The notes under the pieces: model-generated | Databases searched by the model: none | Seen by the model: only the letters and a program-made list of their open reading frames with translations | Told to the model about the DNA's origin: nothing | Assembly (NCBI RefSeq): GCF_002368195.1 | Contig: NZ_AP018178.1 | Location: 186,001-250,000 of the forward strand | Direction: 5' to 3' | DNA length: 64,000 nucleotides | Source: Calothrix sp. NIES-2100 | Lineage (GTDB): Bacteria; Cyanobacteriota; Cyanobacteriia; Cyanobacteriales; Nostocaceae | Shown here: positions 1 through 9,052 of the stretch, piece after piece | How positions within the stretch are numbered: position 1 is the stretch's first letter | Layout: each line of letters starts with the position of its first letter | Position numbers and translations under genes: made by a program

Positions 1-1360
1 CTATGTGGAAGGTTCCGACGATCCCGAAGCTGCATTGGAAGACCAGGAAGTAATTTTGCCAAGTTTGAAAGTAGGCGATCATCCAGATTGTCAAGAAGTG
101 GAAGCAATTGGTCACGAAACGCAACCGCCAGCTAGGTACAGTGAAGCTACTCTGGTGAAAACCTTAGAAAGTGAAGGTATTGGTCGTCCTAGTACCTACG
201 CCAGTATTATTGGCACAATCATCGATAAAGGTTATGCCCAATTAGTCAATAATGCTCTTGTGCCTACTTTCACGGCTTTTGCTGTGACTGACTTACTCGA
301 AAAACACTTTCCCGATGTGGTCGATCCCAGCTTTACCTCCAAAATGGAGCAAACGCTGGATGACATCGCCACAGGAGAAGTTAACTGGCTTCCCTACTTA
401 CGGGAATTTTACCTCGGCGATAAAGGTCTAGAAACTTTAGTCAAAGAACGAGAACCCCAAATTGATGAAAAGAAAGCCAGGACGGTAGAACTAGAAAATT
501 TACCAGCCAAAGTCCGCATCGGTAAATATGGCCCTTACATCGAAGTAGAAAATGGTGAAGGTGTGGTGACAGCTTCCATTCCCAAAGACCTAACCCCAGC
601 CGACCTTGACCCCAAACAAGTAGAAGTACTACTGCGACAAAAAACCTCCGGGCCTGACCAACTCGGTCGCCATCCCGACACTGGTGAACCAATTTATGTC
701 AAGATTGGCGCCTATGGCCCCTACGTCCAATTGGGTGATAAGACCGATGAAAACCCCAAACCCAAACAAGCTTCCTTACCCAAAGGTGTAACGCCAGAAA
801 ACGTCACTCTGGAAACCGCTGTGGGACTGTTAGCATTACCCCGGACATTAGGAGTGCATCCGGAAACAGGAGGAAAAATTCAAGCTAGTTTGGGGCGCTT
901 TGGCCCTTACATTGTTCATGACCAAGGTAAGGAAGGGAAAGATTACCGTTCCCTGAAAGCTGCTGATAATGTCTTGACAGTTTCTCTAGAACGCGCATTA
1001 GAGTTGTTGGCGGAACCGAAAAAAGGACGCAATTCCAGCACTAGCAAATCCAAAGCGGCTTTGCGCGAATTGGGTACACATCCAGACGAGGGAACACCAG
1101 TCAATATCTATGATGGCCCCTATGGGCCGTACATTAAGAACGGCAAAACCAATGTCAGCATTCCCGAAGGTGAATCTGTGGAAAATATGACATTGGATAA
1201 GGCACTACAATTATTGGCAGGCAAAACTTCGTCAACCAAATCAACTCGCAAGTCCACTAAATCCACAACTTCTAAATCTAAGTCAACTTCTAAGTCAACT
1301 TCTAAGTCAACTTCTAAGACAGCGACAACCGCTAGTAAAAAAAATGATGCTGAAGATTAG
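1..1360 (+). CDS. topA: DNA topoisomerase I, C-terminal part (5' end outside window)
   Basis: This is the 3' end of a type IA topoisomerase gene; the reading frame is open back to base 2, so the start and the Toprim domain lie to the left. The first residues seen carry the end of the catalytic core (EGIGRPSTYASII, then TFTAFAVTDLLEKHFPD). Four C-terminal DNA-binding repeats follow, each with a G-[KARP]-[YF]-GPY core (GKYGPYIE, GAYGPYVQ, GRFGPYIV, GPYGPYIK). The protein ends in a Lys/Ser/Thr-rich tail of about 40 residues built from repeats of KSTS. The enzyme relaxes negative supercoils. Repeats and basic tail fit the long cyanobacterial TopA form. Confidence 0.95.
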   Translation, partial: YVEGSDDPEAALEDQEVILPSLKVGDHPDCQEVEAIGHETQPPARYSEATLVKTLESEGIGRPSTYASIIGTIIDKGYAQLVNNALVPTFTAFAVTDLLEKHFPDVVDPSFTSKMEQTLDDIATGEVNWLPYLREFYLGDKGLETLVKEREPQIDEKKARTVELENLPAKVRIGKYGPYIEVENGEGVVTASIPKDLTPADLDPKQVEVLLRQKTSGPDQLGRHPDTGEPIYVKIGAYGPYVQLGDKTDENPKPKQASLPKGVTPENVTLETAVGLLALPRTLGVHPETGGKIQASLGRFGPYIVHDQGKEGKDYRSLKAADNVLTVSLERALELLAEPKKGRNSSTSKSKAALRELGTHPDEGTPVNIYDGPYGPYIKNGKTNVSIPEGESVENMTLDKALQLLAGKTSSTKSTRKSTKSTTSKSKSTSKSTSKSTSKTATTASKKNDAED

Positions 1361-1411
1361 TGAACGATCGCCAAATTTTTGATTCGTAGTCAGTAGGCTT
1401 TGTGCTGCAAA

Positions 1412-1433
1412 AGACAGGACTTAAGTCCTGTCT
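1412..1433. repeat. 22-bp perfect palindrome
   Basis: The stretch reads AGACAGGACTT followed by its exact reverse complement. It lies 52 bp after topA in a region (1361-1683) with no convincing gene, preceded by a TTCGTAGTCAG-like stretch. That stretch resembles the ends of the inverted-repeat element at 52138-52200, so this may be a decayed copy of the same family. It could also act as a terminator, although no T-run follows. Confidence 0.6.
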
Positions 1434-1683
1434 AGGAACTTACTCACAGAGATATTTGCCAATACCTGATATTAAACCAAGGGATAGTTTGATTGTCGTA
1501 GGATTATCAGAATGTGATACTCTAAGAAGTAAGGCAGATCACAACACAAAATTTGATAAAGTGGATCATCCCCGAAATTCGGGAGTGCGATCGCCTAATC
1601 ATCAGCCAGAGGTGCGGAAGTACGCCAATTTCTGCGTAGCTGTTAGTCAAAATTGAGGTAGTATCTCAGGAGCAGTCAGTTCA

Positions 1684-1821
1684 ATGGACTATATAGAAAA
1701 GGTACTGGAAAAGCTTAAAGAATTGGCGCGAAAGTTGATTGAAGCCCTACTAGGGCCGGAGGCTGAACCGGAACCAGAACTAATTCCGATTCCAGTAGAT
1801 GATCGTTCGCGTCGTCGTTAA
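1684..1821 (+). CDS. Small hypothetical protein, 45 aa, upstream of aroQ
   Basis: An ATG at 1684 opens a 45-codon frame ending at TAA 1819-1821. The predicted protein has an amphipathic, charged N-terminal helix (MDYIEKVLEKLKELARKLIE), then a Pro/Glu-rich acidic segment (GPEAEPEPEL) and a basic end (RSRRR). An AGGAG lies about 12 bases before the ATG. It ends 10 bases before the likely aroQ start, so the two are probably cotranscribed. I do not recognise the family. The helix-acidic-basic layout looks like a real peptide rather than chance, but there is no direct proof of translation. Confidence 0.55.
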   Translation: MDYIEKVLEKLKELARKLIEALLGPEAEPEPELIPIPVDDRSRRR

Positions 1822-1831
1822 GAGTGAGAAA

Positions 1832-2293
1832 GTGCCGGACTTGACGTTGCAGCCTTTAAGTATTTTGGTGCTGCATGGGCCAAACCTGAATTTGCTAGGA
1901 CAGCGAGAACCGGGAATTTACGGTTCATTTACTCTGGCTGAAATTAACCACCTGTTAGCAGCAGAAGGACTCAAACTACAGGTGGAAGTTTATCCTGTGC
2001 AGTCAAATCATGAAGGCGTTTTAGTTGATACTATTCATGAAGCCTTTGGGAAACATCAGGGAATTTTGATTAATGCTGGGGCTTACACCCATACAAGTGT
2101 GGCATTGCGGGATGCGATCGCAGGTGTGAGCTTACCAACAGTAGAAGTACATTTGAGTAACATCTACCGACGGGAAGAATTTCGCCATCATTCTTATATA
2201 GCGCCCGTAGCTATTGGGCAAATCAGTGGCTTTGGTGTCCAAAGCTACATATTAGGTTTACATGCAATAGTGCAACACTTAAGAAAAGATTAA
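1832..2293 (+). CDS. aroQ: 3-dehydroquinate dehydratase, type II
   Basis: Converts 3-dehydroquinate to 3-dehydroshikimate in the shikimate pathway (cytoplasmic dodecamer). Family marks are HGPNLNLLGQREPGIYG near the N-terminus (catalytic Tyr and the flexible-loop Arg), QSNHEGVLVD, NAGAYTHTSVALRDA, and VEVHLSNIYRREEFRHHS with the catalytic His. The frame is open from an ATG at 1799, but that start would overlap the small ORF upstream. The GTG at 1832, or TTGs at 1841 and 1847, gives the usual length of about 150 residues, so I use 1832 and regard the start as uncertain. Likely cotranscribed with the 45-aa ORF. Confidence 0.93.
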   Translation: MPDLTLQPLSILVLHGPNLNLLGQREPGIYGSFTLAEINHLLAAEGLKLQVEVYPVQSNHEGVLVDTIHEAFGKHQGILINAGAYTHTSVALRDAIAGVSLPTVEVHLSNIYRREEFRHHSYIAPVAIGQISGFGVQSYILGLHAIVQHLRKD

Positions 2294-2385
2294 AGTATGA
2301 AGTATGAAGAACTCAGGGTGATCAGATTTTGTATCATTCATCCTGATTTCTTCATCCTGGAAACTTCACACTTTATGTTTGATGT

Positions 2386-3396
2386 ATGCGCTACTCTATT
2401 GTTAGTCGGTTTCGCGGGACTTTACTCGGAGCATTAATTGGGCAAAGTTTAGCCGCTAGTCATGACAAAGAATTTCAGAACTGCTGTGACATCGATGCGA
2501 TCGCAGTCAGAGGTACGGAAAGTTTAATCAGACTGGGAAAATTAGATTTAGATGATTGGCGAGCGCAAAAGCCACAAGCATCTGAGAAAATTTCGCTAAA
2601 AGTGATACTGGCTACCTTACCAGTAGCACTTTTTTTTCATGAAAATCCCTTGAAATTAAGACAAAGCTTGCTCTTGGTGTTAAAAATCTGGGATGATGAC
2701 CCAGTGATTCGAGATGGAACACTAGCAGTAGGTTATGCGATCACGCAAATCCTGACAGAAAAACTCCACTCCCGCACCCTGATTCCCGAGGCGATCGCCT
2801 TTATTGGTGAAACCTCAACATCTCTACCACAACAATTAATAAAAATTAATACTTTATTACAACAGGGCGCAAGTTTAGAAAGGGTGCAAATCGAATTGAG
2901 TAAAGAAGAAAAGCTCAGTAAAAGTATTGCTATGGCATTTTACTGCTTTCTGTGTACCTTGGAAGACTACCGCTTAGCAGTTTTGCGAGCTAATCAACTC
3001 AGCGATAGGTGGCGACAAGACCATAAGGGTTTATACTTACATCATATAAGTGCAATTACTGGTGCTTTATCGGGGGCATATAATAGCATTGCGGGTATTC
3101 CCGTAGGTTGGCAGATCTCATACTCGCAAGCCAATTCAGCAACCAGGGAACTGAGTAATTTTTCTTTGATGGTGGAATTAGCTGATGCACTTGTGTCTGT
3201 GTGGTCAGGGTTGTATAATCATGCCCAACATTTGGGACAGTTAAGCACAGAGGGAGATTTCATACCTGAGTCAGAAGTACCATTACCTTTATGGTCAGCT
3301 ATTCCTGACGGTAATTGCTACAACTCTAATTTGCAGAGACATGTACAGCCTCCTCTATGGGTCTTTGCAGCTCCTCGTGTTATCAGGTCGCGTTAA
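2386..3396 (+). CDS. ADP-ribosylglycohydrolase-like protein, probably without the full metal site
   Basis: 336 residues. The N-terminus RFRGTLLGALIGQSLA and the C-terminal HISAITGALSGAYNSIAGIPVGWQ match the two glycine-rich signatures that bracket the ADP-ribosylglycohydrolase (DraG/ARH) helical fold. The acidic metal ligands normally seen soon after the first signature (TDDT type) and near the second (GxDTDT type) are not visible. This may therefore be a non-catalytic or divergent cyanobacterial branch. It stands alone between aroQ and the HD-domain gene. The fold call is moderately sure; the function is unknown. Confidence 0.6.
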   Translation: MRYSIVSRFRGTLLGALIGQSLAASHDKEFQNCCDIDAIAVRGTESLIRLGKLDLDDWRAQKPQASEKISLKVILATLPVALFFHENPLKLRQSLLLVLKIWDDDPVIRDGTLAVGYAITQILTEKLHSRTLIPEAIAFIGETSTSLPQQLIKINTLLQQGASLERVQIELSKEEKLSKSIAMAFYCFLCTLEDYRLAVLRANQLSDRWRQDHKGLYLHHISAITGALSGAYNSIAGIPVGWQISYSQANSATRELSNFSLMVELADALVSVWSGLYNHAQHLGQLSTEGDFIPESEVPLPLWSAIPDGNCYNSNLQRHVQPPLWVFAAPRVIRSR

Positions 3397-3660
3397 TGCT
3401 ATTTCTACTGAGCAGCATTGTAGAGGAGATATCAAGTTTCAATTCTAGTCAGCAGCCAGAAAAACCCACAATTAGTAGTTCTTTATACTACAATTTCCAA
3501 AGAAACTCTTAACCTGACTCTATAGGTAGGTATTGTGGCAAATCAGCCGCAAGCAAACCCCTCCTCCGAAGTTCTGAGCAGCTTCGGTTGCTCCTGCTTG
3601 GACTTCCCCTAGGTTTGTCTTGTTTTGAGGTATCAAAGTAAGCAACTGTAGGCAGAGGTA
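3397..3660. other. Intergenic region with a small hairpin
   Basis: No gene is seen. A hairpin with stem CCGAAG/CTTCGG spans about 3566-3587, followed by C-rich sequence. There is no T-run, so it is not a clear terminator; it may lie in the leader of the HD-domain gene that starts at 3661. Confidence 0.35.
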
Positions 3661-6366
3661 ATGAAACATCAGCGATTTTTTAATTCTTTAGCCCAGCAAT
3701 TAACTCTTTGGCGGCGACAGTACAAACTACTGTGTCGTAGAGGAAAATTGCTGAGGGTGGTGAGCGATCGCAGTAGCCAAAAACGCCTGGAACAATGGCA
3801 AAAAACTCTAGTTAAGAACTTACGCCTGTATGTATCAATAACTAATGAAATTAGCCAAAAACCAGGAATAGCACTGAGGTCAATCGTCAAATCAGTTAAA
3901 CCTCAGAGAGTGATAAATACAATCGGTTTAAGCTGGGTGCATCAAAATCGTTCTACTGTAATTTTGGCGATCGCAGTAGTATCCCTTACAGGTGTAATCG
4001 GGCATAAACTATATAATCAACCGCAGCTAAAACAGGGGGCGATCGCACCCCAGACAATTAAAGCTCCATACACAGACAAGATTGAAGATCCCAGAAAAAC
4101 AGCAGCCCAACGCAAAGCAGTCAGTAACAATTCTCTACCAATCTTAATGGTCGATGAAAAAATCAATGAACAAATCGACCAGAATTTACAAAAACTTTTA
4201 GATGATGCTGATAAAATCCGTAACACGGCTGGAACTTTTCCTTTTCGGTCACAGATGGATATACAAATACCTAGCCAACGTTATCTCCGGGCTTGCACTC
4301 AAGGAGAATGGCAAGATATATTACAAACTTTAGAAAAGAAAAGAAAACAGCAAGCAGAACTTTTTAACCCTAAGCGCAGTTCCCAGACGGAAAAATTATT
4401 CTCATCTTTACAATCATCCACCAACCCATCTCGTCGCCAGAGCCAGTTAAAAACTAGCAGACAGACTTCTATCCCCCAGATTGCCAAAGAGTCTACAAAG
4501 CCGATTTGGGAGAATGAAAAACCAGCAAATCTCTCCTTAACATCTGACTTTTTGCAAGTAGTGACGGAACTAGAAACTTACCGAATTAGATATTCTGAAG
4601 ACGGTTTGTCCTCACTGATGGACGAAATTGTGCAAGCACGCCAAAAATTCGCCCAAGCCAAAATCCAACTTCAAAAGCTAGAAACTGCTAAATCAAAAGC
4701 AGTATATGAAGCAAAGATACTCTTGGATCTGTCAGATACAGAATGGGCAAACATACAAACAGGAATCCGCCAGATTTCTGCACGCATTCTCACCCAAGGT
4801 ATCCCCCAGGGTCTGCCAGCAAATACTTTAAAGGATACTGTCAGCTTACAAGTGCAGACATTAGAACCGCCAGAAGCTCAACCTTTGGCTAGCAAACTGT
4901 TGTTGGCTGTGCTGCAACCGAATTTGAAAAAAGATGAAGAAAAAACACAAAAACAGCAAAAACAGGCATCTGCTGAGGTAAAACCAGTCATGGTTGAGGT
5001 GCAGCAAAATCAGGTAATTGTCACTAAAGGAGAGAAGATTACCCAATGGCATTTTGAGGTACTGGAGTATTATCACCTGAATCGGCGAGAGATTAACTGG
5101 CCCCAGTTGCTGAAGTTGACAGGCGCAATCACAACAGCAATTGGCATTTTTGTCTATGTCGAACGGAGTCTTGTGGGTCAATTGCGACAACGCGATCGCG
5201 TGTTAATATTGCTGCTAACCCTGAGTACGCCAGGGATGGTAATGATGGGTGTGTCACATACTACCTGGAGTGCTATTGGGTTATTGTTGGGCAGTTTCTA
5301 TGGCCCTAGTTTAGGAGTAACAGTTATCGGGCTACTGTTGCTAGTGCTACCCATTAGCATGGAAATCAGTAAAACTATTTTAATAGCTGGTGCAGCTGGG
5401 GGAATAGTCGGCAGTTTGATGGCCAAAAGACTGCGATCGCGCGAAGAATTGGCATTATTAGGACTGGCGATCGCCTCCACTCAGGGAGGTATTTACTTAA
5501 TCCTCTCGCTTATACGAAGTCCAGTGTCTTGGTATATCATCTTCAAAGATGCAGGGTTATTTGGATTATTGGGCTTAGCATGGAGTATTGTAGCTTTGGG
5601 CTTGAGTCCTTATTTAGAAAAACTCTTTGATTTAGTCACCCCCATTCGGTTAGCAGAACTAGCCAATCCTAACCGTCCCTTATTAAAACTACTGGCGACA
5701 AATGCTCCCGGAACTTTTCAGCATACCCTATTTGTCGCCACCTTGGCGGAAGCCGCTGCCAAAAAACTGGGATGTGATGTCGAACTAGTAAGAGCCGGGA
5801 CATTATACCACGACATTGGCAAAATGCACGACCCTCTCGGCTTTATTGAAAACCAAATGGGGGGACCCAATAAACATGAAACAGAAATTAATGACCCTTG
5901 GAAGAGTGCAGAGATTATCAAAAAGCACGTCTCTGAAGGATTAGTGATGGCGCGAAAACATCTCCTGCCCACAGCAATTCAAGCTTTCATTCCAGAACAT
6001 CAGGGAACAATGCTGATTGCTTATTTTCATCACCAAGCGCAGCAAATGGCGCAGGAAAATCCTACTTTACAAGTAGACGACGCTGATTTTCGCTACGACG
6101 GGCCGATTCCCCAATCGCGGGAAACAGCAATTGTCATGTTAGCAGATTCTTGTGAAGCAGCCCTGCGATCGCTCAAAGATGCTTCAGCAGAACAAGCTTT
6201 AACAATGGTTAATAATATTCTCCGTGCCCGGTGGCAAGACGATCAACTTGTAGATTCAGGGCTAACCAAAGACGAAGTTGGCAAAATTGCTCACATCTTC
6301 GTAGAAGTTTGGCAGCAATTCCATCATAAACGCATTGCTTATCCCAAATTCAAGTCTAAGGGTTAG
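3661..6366 (+). CDS. 7TM-HD family phosphohydrolase (PgpH/YqfF-like, likely c-di-AMP phosphodiesterase)
   Basis: 901 residues. Layout: a basic cytosolic N-terminus (about 1-95); one membrane helix (about 98-116); a long Gln/Lys-rich extracytoplasmic region (about 118-480) of the 7TMR-HDED type; a cluster of hydrophobic helices (about 485-665); and a cytosolic HD domain. The HD ligands are visible: His near 687 (FQHTLFVATLAEAAA), the HDIG-type motif at about 717-720 (YHDIGKMHDP), later PEHQGT and YFHHQA, and LADSCEAALRSL at the end. In Listeria and Bacillus this family hydrolyses c-di-AMP; that activity is inferred here. Monocistronic by spacing. Confidence 0.88.
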   Translation: MKHQRFFNSLAQQLTLWRRQYKLLCRRGKLLRVVSDRSSQKRLEQWQKTLVKNLRLYVSITNEISQKPGIALRSIVKSVKPQRVINTIGLSWVHQNRSTVILAIAVVSLTGVIGHKLYNQPQLKQGAIAPQTIKAPYTDKIEDPRKTAAQRKAVSNNSLPILMVDEKINEQIDQNLQKLLDDADKIRNTAGTFPFRSQMDIQIPSQRYLRACTQGEWQDILQTLEKKRKQQAELFNPKRSSQTEKLFSSLQSSTNPSRRQSQLKTSRQTSIPQIAKESTKPIWENEKPANLSLTSDFLQVVTELETYRIRYSEDGLSSLMDEIVQARQKFAQAKIQLQKLETAKSKAVYEAKILLDLSDTEWANIQTGIRQISARILTQGIPQGLPANTLKDTVSLQVQTLEPPEAQPLASKLLLAVLQPNLKKDEEKTQKQQKQASAEVKPVMVEVQQNQVIVTKGEKITQWHFEVLEYYHLNRREINWPQLLKLTGAITTAIGIFVYVERSLVGQLRQRDRVLILLLTLSTPGMVMMGVSHTTWSAIGLLLGSFYGPSLGVTVIGLLLLVLPISMEISKTILIAGAAGGIVGSLMAKRLRSREELALLGLAIASTQGGIYLILSLIRSPVSWYIIFKDAGLFGLLGLAWSIVALGLSPYLEKLFDLVTPIRLAELANPNRPLLKLLATNAPGTFQHTLFVATLAEAAAKKLGCDVELVRAGTLYHDIGKMHDPLGFIENQMGGPNKHETEINDPWKSAEIIKKHVSEGLVMARKHLLPTAIQAFIPEHQGTMLIAYFHHQAQQMAQENPTLQVDDADFRYDGPIPQSRETAIVMLADSCEAALRSLKDASAEQALTMVNNILRARWQDDQLVDSGLTKDEVGKIAHIFVEVWQQFHHKRIAYPKFKSKG

Positions 6367-6369
6367 TTA

Positions 6370-6478
6370 ATGGGCATGGGGCATGGGGCATGGGGCATTG
6401 GGCAAGAGTCAAGAGTCAAGAGTCAAAAGTCAGTTGTCCCCCTTCCCTTGTCCCTTGTCCCCCTTCCCTCATCCCTCA
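6370..6478. repeat. Heptamer short tandem repeats
   Basis: Three kinds of heptamer lie in a row after the HD gene: GGGCATG-type copies, then AGAGTCA copies, then CCCTTGT/CCCTTCC-type copies. This is the short tandemly repeated repetitive sequence (STRR) type well known in heterocystous cyanobacteria. Confidence 0.8.
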
Positions 6479-6508
6479 AACCCTGGAGCAAATTTCAAAA
6501 TCCATCTC

Positions 6509-7387
6509 TCAAGCTTCGGATATGGATTTAGGCTGAGGTGACTGCTGGGCAAAGGGCGTGAGTTGCCCAAAGAGACCGGCTGCATAAGCATTCATGAAAC
6601 CGTTGAGTTCGCTGGTGTCGCTGGCGATAAAGGGGCCTCGCTGGGCGCGTGATTGGCGTAGCGGCTCGCCTGCAAACAATATGAAGCGCGCACCCACTGC
6701 TCCAGCATTGATACGCAGGGCTTTGCCGCCCGCTTTGGTGCGAATGATATCGTCAGTACGCGCGATCGCTTCGCCCATATGGGCTTCGCCACCGAGCATG
6801 ACGATGAAAGCGTTTTCATTTTCATCAAGCGTCTGGACGAAAGCGGCATCAGGCTCCAGCGTCACGTCGATCAATCGCACTGGTGTTGGTACAGTCAATG
6901 GCGATGTCAGTCCGTTGGACGCGCTCAAGACAGCACGGATCGTTGCACCATCTTTGATCAGTGTAGGTACATTATCTGCGGCAAGATGCCGCGCATCCGG
7001 CGCGATGTGGCGGTCTTGTTTAGGGAGATCGATCCAGATCTGGAACCCGCGAGCGATCGCACCGGGGCGTTCGGGCTGCTCTTCATGCAGAACGCCAGAT
7101 CCTGCGGTTGTCCAATGGAGCGACCCCGGCGCGATCCGATTGCGATGGCCGATCGAGTCCTGATTGATGAAACCAATTGCGCTTTCCGGTAGGATATAGG
7201 TTGCCACCGAAAAACCTGCATGTGGATGTGGGGGAAAGGTGGGGCCTGTCATATCGTAAAGCGAAACGATGATGAAAGGGTCAATATCCTCACCAAGCTG
7301 CGCTTCGCCGACATCGCGGGTGATCAGACGTGGGCTGAGGCGATTGATATTGGCCTGGGTAATGCTGTGAATGCTGCGATCGCTCAT
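6509..7387 (-). CDS. Pirin family protein
   Basis: 292 residues, bicupin. The N-terminal cupin keeps the four metal ligands of pirins: His54 and His56 in PPHPHAGF, and His101 and Glu103 in GVLHEEQP. Some bacterial pirins act as quercetinases or redox-linked regulators; the role here is open. The gene is visibly richer in G+C than its neighbours and is open in several shadow frames, as expected for GC-rich DNA from another lineage, possibly proteobacterial. It contains a few HIP1 octamers, so the transfer would not be very recent. The start ATG at 7387 overlaps a HIP1 site. It is convergent with the HD-domain gene. Confidence 0.87.
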   Translation of the reverse strand: MSDRSIHSITQANINRLSPRLITRDVGEAQLGEDIDPFIIVSLYDMTGPTFPPHPHAGFSVATYILPESAIGFINQDSIGHRNRIAPGSLHWTTAGSGVLHEEQPERPGAIARGFQIWIDLPKQDRHIAPDARHLAADNVPTLIKDGATIRAVLSASNGLTSPLTVPTPVRLIDVTLEPDAAFVQTLDENENAFIVMLGGEAHMGEAIARTDDIIRTKAGGKALRINAGAVGARFILFAGEPLRQSRAQRGPFIASDTSELNGFMNAYAAGLFGQLTPFAQQSPQPKSISEA

Positions 7388-7571
7388 GACGCTTGCTCCA
7401 TCGAGATTGGTAAATGCTAGGCTAACTATACATACAGTCGTAGCAAAGCGTTCTCCGGTATACAGGAGAGTTCGGTAAGTACTACTCCTCTACTTATCCA
7501 ACCCCTGCGCTTGATTGGTATTTCCTCCCGCATATAGAAGCAGTGGGTTTCCACACAACCCACGAAGTACT

Positions 7572-8147
7572 ATGAATGACCTAATCTTCAACCTACATCC
7601 TACTATCGAGCTAACAGATGAGCAGTTCTTCCAAATCTGTCAAAATAATCGAGATTTGCGTATCGAACGGACGGCTGAGGGAGAATTGATTATTATGCCA
7701 CCAACAGGATGGGAAAGCGGAAATCGTAATTCAAAATTAACAGCCCGGTTAGAGTTTTGGGCTGATGCTGATGGTACGGGACTAACTTTTGACTCTTCCA
7801 CAGGTTTCAAACTCCCCAACGGTGCAAATCGATCGCCTGACGCATCTTGGGTGAGTCGGGAACGATTAATAGCCCTCAACCCAGATCCAGCCAAATTTTT
7901 ACCAATGGCTCCGGATTTTGTGGCAGAATTACGCTCGGCTACAGACAGCCTAGAGACACTGCGACGCAAAATGCAGGAGTATATTGACAACGGCGTGCGT
8001 TTAGGTTGGCTGATTGATCCGCATAACCAAAGTGTAGAAATTTACCGCCCAGGACAGGAAGTTGAAGTTTTGCTATCGCCTCATAGCTTATCAGGAGAGG
8101 ATGTACTACCTGGATTTGTGTTGGATTTAGCCCAGATTTTAAGCTAG
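7572..8147 (+). CDS. Uma2 family (DUF820) endonuclease-like protein
   Basis: 191 residues from the ATG at 7572 (MNDLIFNLHPTIELTDEQF), the usual Uma2 start; an upstream TTG at 7515 is in frame but unlikely. Family marks are GELIIMPPTGWESG, the PD-(D/E)XK-like core SPDASWVSRERL with APDFVAELRSATDSL, then MQEYIDNGVRLGWLIDP and the ending LSGEDVLPGFVLDLAQIL. Uma2 proteins are abundant in cyanobacteria, with predicted restriction-endonuclease-like fold and no settled function. At least two more copies and one fragment lie in this window. Confidence 0.88.
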   Translation: MNDLIFNLHPTIELTDEQFFQICQNNRDLRIERTAEGELIIMPPTGWESGNRNSKLTARLEFWADADGTGLTFDSSTGFKLPNGANRSPDASWVSRERLIALNPDPAKFLPMAPDFVAELRSATDSLETLRRKMQEYIDNGVRLGWLIDPHNQSVEIYRPGQEVEVLLSPHSLSGEDVLPGFVLDLAQILS

Positions 8148-8216
8148 CAATAAATAAAGTAAAGACAGTAAAAGCGATCGCACATCCATATTGGAACTAT
8201 CACCTAAAAGTATCCC

Positions 8217-8990
8217 ATGCAGCAGTCAACTCAAGGCGATAACCGCGATTTTTTCCGCCAGCTTGCAACCTTAGCGGCAATTATCGCTGCTTTCGTTATC
8301 AATGTGATATCGAACGTTTTTCCGCTGAATGGACTCAGCATTGGGCAAATTTCCAATACTTTGTTCAAAGATGTCTTAATTATTCCTGCTAACTATGCAT
8401 TCGCTATTTGGGGATTAATTTATCTGGGGTTGTTTGCTTTGGGAATTTACCAATTTCTTCCCAGTCAGAAAGATGATTCAGATTTACGCAATACAGGATA
8501 TCTATTAGTAATTGCCTCGATTGCTCAAAGTATTTGGGTATACCTGTTTCTCTCTCGGTTGTTTGTCCTTTCTGTTGTCGCCATGTTGTTAATTTTGCTA
8601 CCGCTGATTGGTATTTATTTGCGGTTAGATATTGGCAACAGGTTTGTCTCTCAGCGCAAAAAGTGGTGTATTCACAGCCCTATAAGCATTTATCTCAGTT
8701 GGATTAGTGTAGCGACAATTGTCAATGTTGCCTGTGCTTTATATTCTCAGAATTGGAATGGATGGGGTATTTCTGCCGAAGTATGGACTGTAATTATGTT
8801 GTTGATAGCAGCTACAATTGCTGTCGTCATTGTCATCCAGCGCCGAGATATTGCTTATACGGGAGTAGCGGTGTGGGCAATTTTGGCGATCGCAATCAAG
8901 CACTGGAACAATCCTATACTGAGAAATGTGGCACTAGCTTTGGTAATTGCTCTAGTCCTGCTCAGTATAATTAAAATCATTCGTAATTAA
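8217..8990 (+). CDS. Tryptophan-rich TspO/MBR-related membrane protein
   Basis: 257 residues with about eight hydrophobic helices. The segment PANYAFAIWGLIYLGLFALGIYQ is the marker of the longer, roughly 250-residue cyanobacterial proteins annotated as tryptophan-rich sensory protein. Further Trp residues lie in HSPISIYLSWISV and NWNGWGISAEVW. It is distinct from the short, true TspO at 16535-17008. Ligand and role are unknown. An A-rich stretch follows the stop, without a clear hairpin. Confidence 0.75.
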   Translation: MQQSTQGDNRDFFRQLATLAAIIAAFVINVISNVFPLNGLSIGQISNTLFKDVLIIPANYAFAIWGLIYLGLFALGIYQFLPSQKDDSDLRNTGYLLVIASIAQSIWVYLFLSRLFVLSVVAMLLILLPLIGIYLRLDIGNRFVSQRKKWCIHSPISIYLSWISVATIVNVACALYSQNWNGWGISAEVWTVIMLLIAATIAVVIVIQRRDIAYTGVAVWAILAIAIKHWNNPILRNVALALVIALVLLSIIKIIRN

Positions 8991-9052
8991 AAAAAGTTAC
9001 ATAAAAGTATTGAAAAATTACAAATGACCAATGACCAATGACAAATAACAAA

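Noticed and set aside
1402..1656. 84-codon open frame after topA
   Set aside because: It covers the palindrome and repeat-like sequence, has no ribosome binding site and no protein-like pattern.
6594..7221. Long open frames on the plus strand and in other minus frames over the pirin gene
   Set aside because: They are shadows caused by the high G+C of the pirin coding sequence; only the pirin frame shows family motifs.
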